This document shows positions 5,538-5,641 of a DNA stretch of 5,641 bases, piece by piece. The position numbers were made by a program, and so were the translations under genes. The number at the start of each line of letters is the position of its first letter. The first letter of the stretch is position 1. The stretch spans positions 1 to 5,641 of the forward strand of contig QNAP01000119.1 in assembly GCA_003641795.1 (NCBI GenBank), read 5' to 3'. This DNA is from Thermotogae bacterium (GTDB lineage Bacteria > Thermotogota > Thermotogae > UBA12178). The notes beneath the pieces are model-generated. The model made no database searches and was not told where the DNA came from. It was given only the letters and a program-made list of their open reading frames with translations.

Positions 5538-5641
5538 ATGAAAAAACATCTTCATCTTCCTGGAGAGATTATACTCCAGTTTCTCCAGGATAACGAAGAG
5601 GGAATGAGACAGAATCTAACATGGTTTCTAAACATCATCAT
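5538..5641 (+). CDS. probable transposase, N-terminus (partial)
   Basis: Only 34 codons are in the window, beginning MKKHLHLPGEIILQF and running off the right edge at ...TWFLNII. The pattern, a short basic start, an amphipathic helix with LQDNEEGM, then LTWFLNII, resembles the N-terminus of IS256/mutator-type (DDE) transposases, which continue with an acidic helix and a YER...RNGY motif. Those diagnostic parts and the DDE catalytic residues lie beyond the window. The setting supports the call: a strong Shine-Dalgarno sequence, IS256-like terminal sequence about 95 bp upstream, and a disrupted gene on the other side. The enzyme would cut and join the element's ends. Other transposase families, or an unrelated gene, cannot be excluded from 34 residues. 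Confidence 0.6.
   Translation, partial: MKKHLHLPGEIILQFLQDNEEGMRQNLTWFLNII

Larger units (their letters stand above)
5444..5641 (+). mobile_element. insertion sequence left end, IS256/mutator-like (partial)
   Basis: The element seems to start at about G5444, where the coding-looking frame of the minus-strand remnant ends. It holds a terminal sequence resembling IS256-family ends, an imperfect internal repeat, a strong ribosome binding site and the start of a transposase-like gene pointing inward. The right end, and so the size and the target-site duplication, lie outside the window. If the edge is at 5444, the 8 bp CTCTGCTT (5436-5443) is the expected duplicated target. The family call rests on recalled sequence patterns and is inference; the exact edge could be off by a few bases. 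Confidence 0.6.

Noticed and set aside
5244..5555. 103-aa minus-strand open frame crossing the IS edge
   Set aside because: It spans the presumed IS junction and uses a different frame from the coherent remnant; its C-terminus has no protein-like motif.

Overview
The window comes from a bacterium of the phylum Thermotogota (Thermotoga/Pseudothermotoga type). The left edge carries the 5' end of a 16S rRNA gene on the minus strand, and its GGGTTTGATCCTGGCTCAGG...GAACGCTGGCGGCGTGCC block has the base choices I recall from Thermotoga 16S. A ruvC-polC pair, with a Gram-positive-type PolC carrying its own proofreading domain, also fits: from memory Thermotoga maritima has the same two genes side by side. 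No database could be searched, so the placement rests on recalled sequence.

Layout. Positions 1-62 are the start of 16S rRNA, read leftward out of the window. Positions 63-182 hold its transcribed leader with a boxA-like antitermination element and a strong promoter: TTGACA, 17-bp spacer and an extended TGG-TATCAT -10. Positions 183-459 are a divergent intergenic region with no convincing gene. It contains short perfect palindromes that could be operators, but only weak promoter candidates for the rightward genes. From 460 to 5176 come two co-directional genes: ruvC (Holliday junction endonuclease, 168 aa, GTG start) and polC (replicative DNA polymerase III alpha subunit, 1408 aa). They overlap by 17 bp, so they are almost certainly co-transcribed and probably translationally coupled. 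Every catalytic residue I could check in both proteins is present.

Right end. A minus-strand gene remnant runs convergently into polC, and the two stop codons overlap. It keeps a coding-looking frame over about 90 codons but contains two in-frame stops (TAG, TGA) and ends at about 5443. There the left end of an insertion sequence appears to begin, with an IS256/mutator-like terminal sequence, an imperfect internal repeat, a strong ribosome binding site and the first 34 codons of a likely transposase that leaves the window. The simplest reading is a gene broken by IS insertion that has since gathered nonsense mutations.

Taken together, this is ordinary core replication, repair and rRNA DNA next to a mobile-element scar. 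I do not see a new multi-gene system. The points most worth a second look are the decayed gene and its IS junction, the palindromes between the divergent rRNA and ruvC-polC units, and PolC's two intact nuclease-type metal sites.
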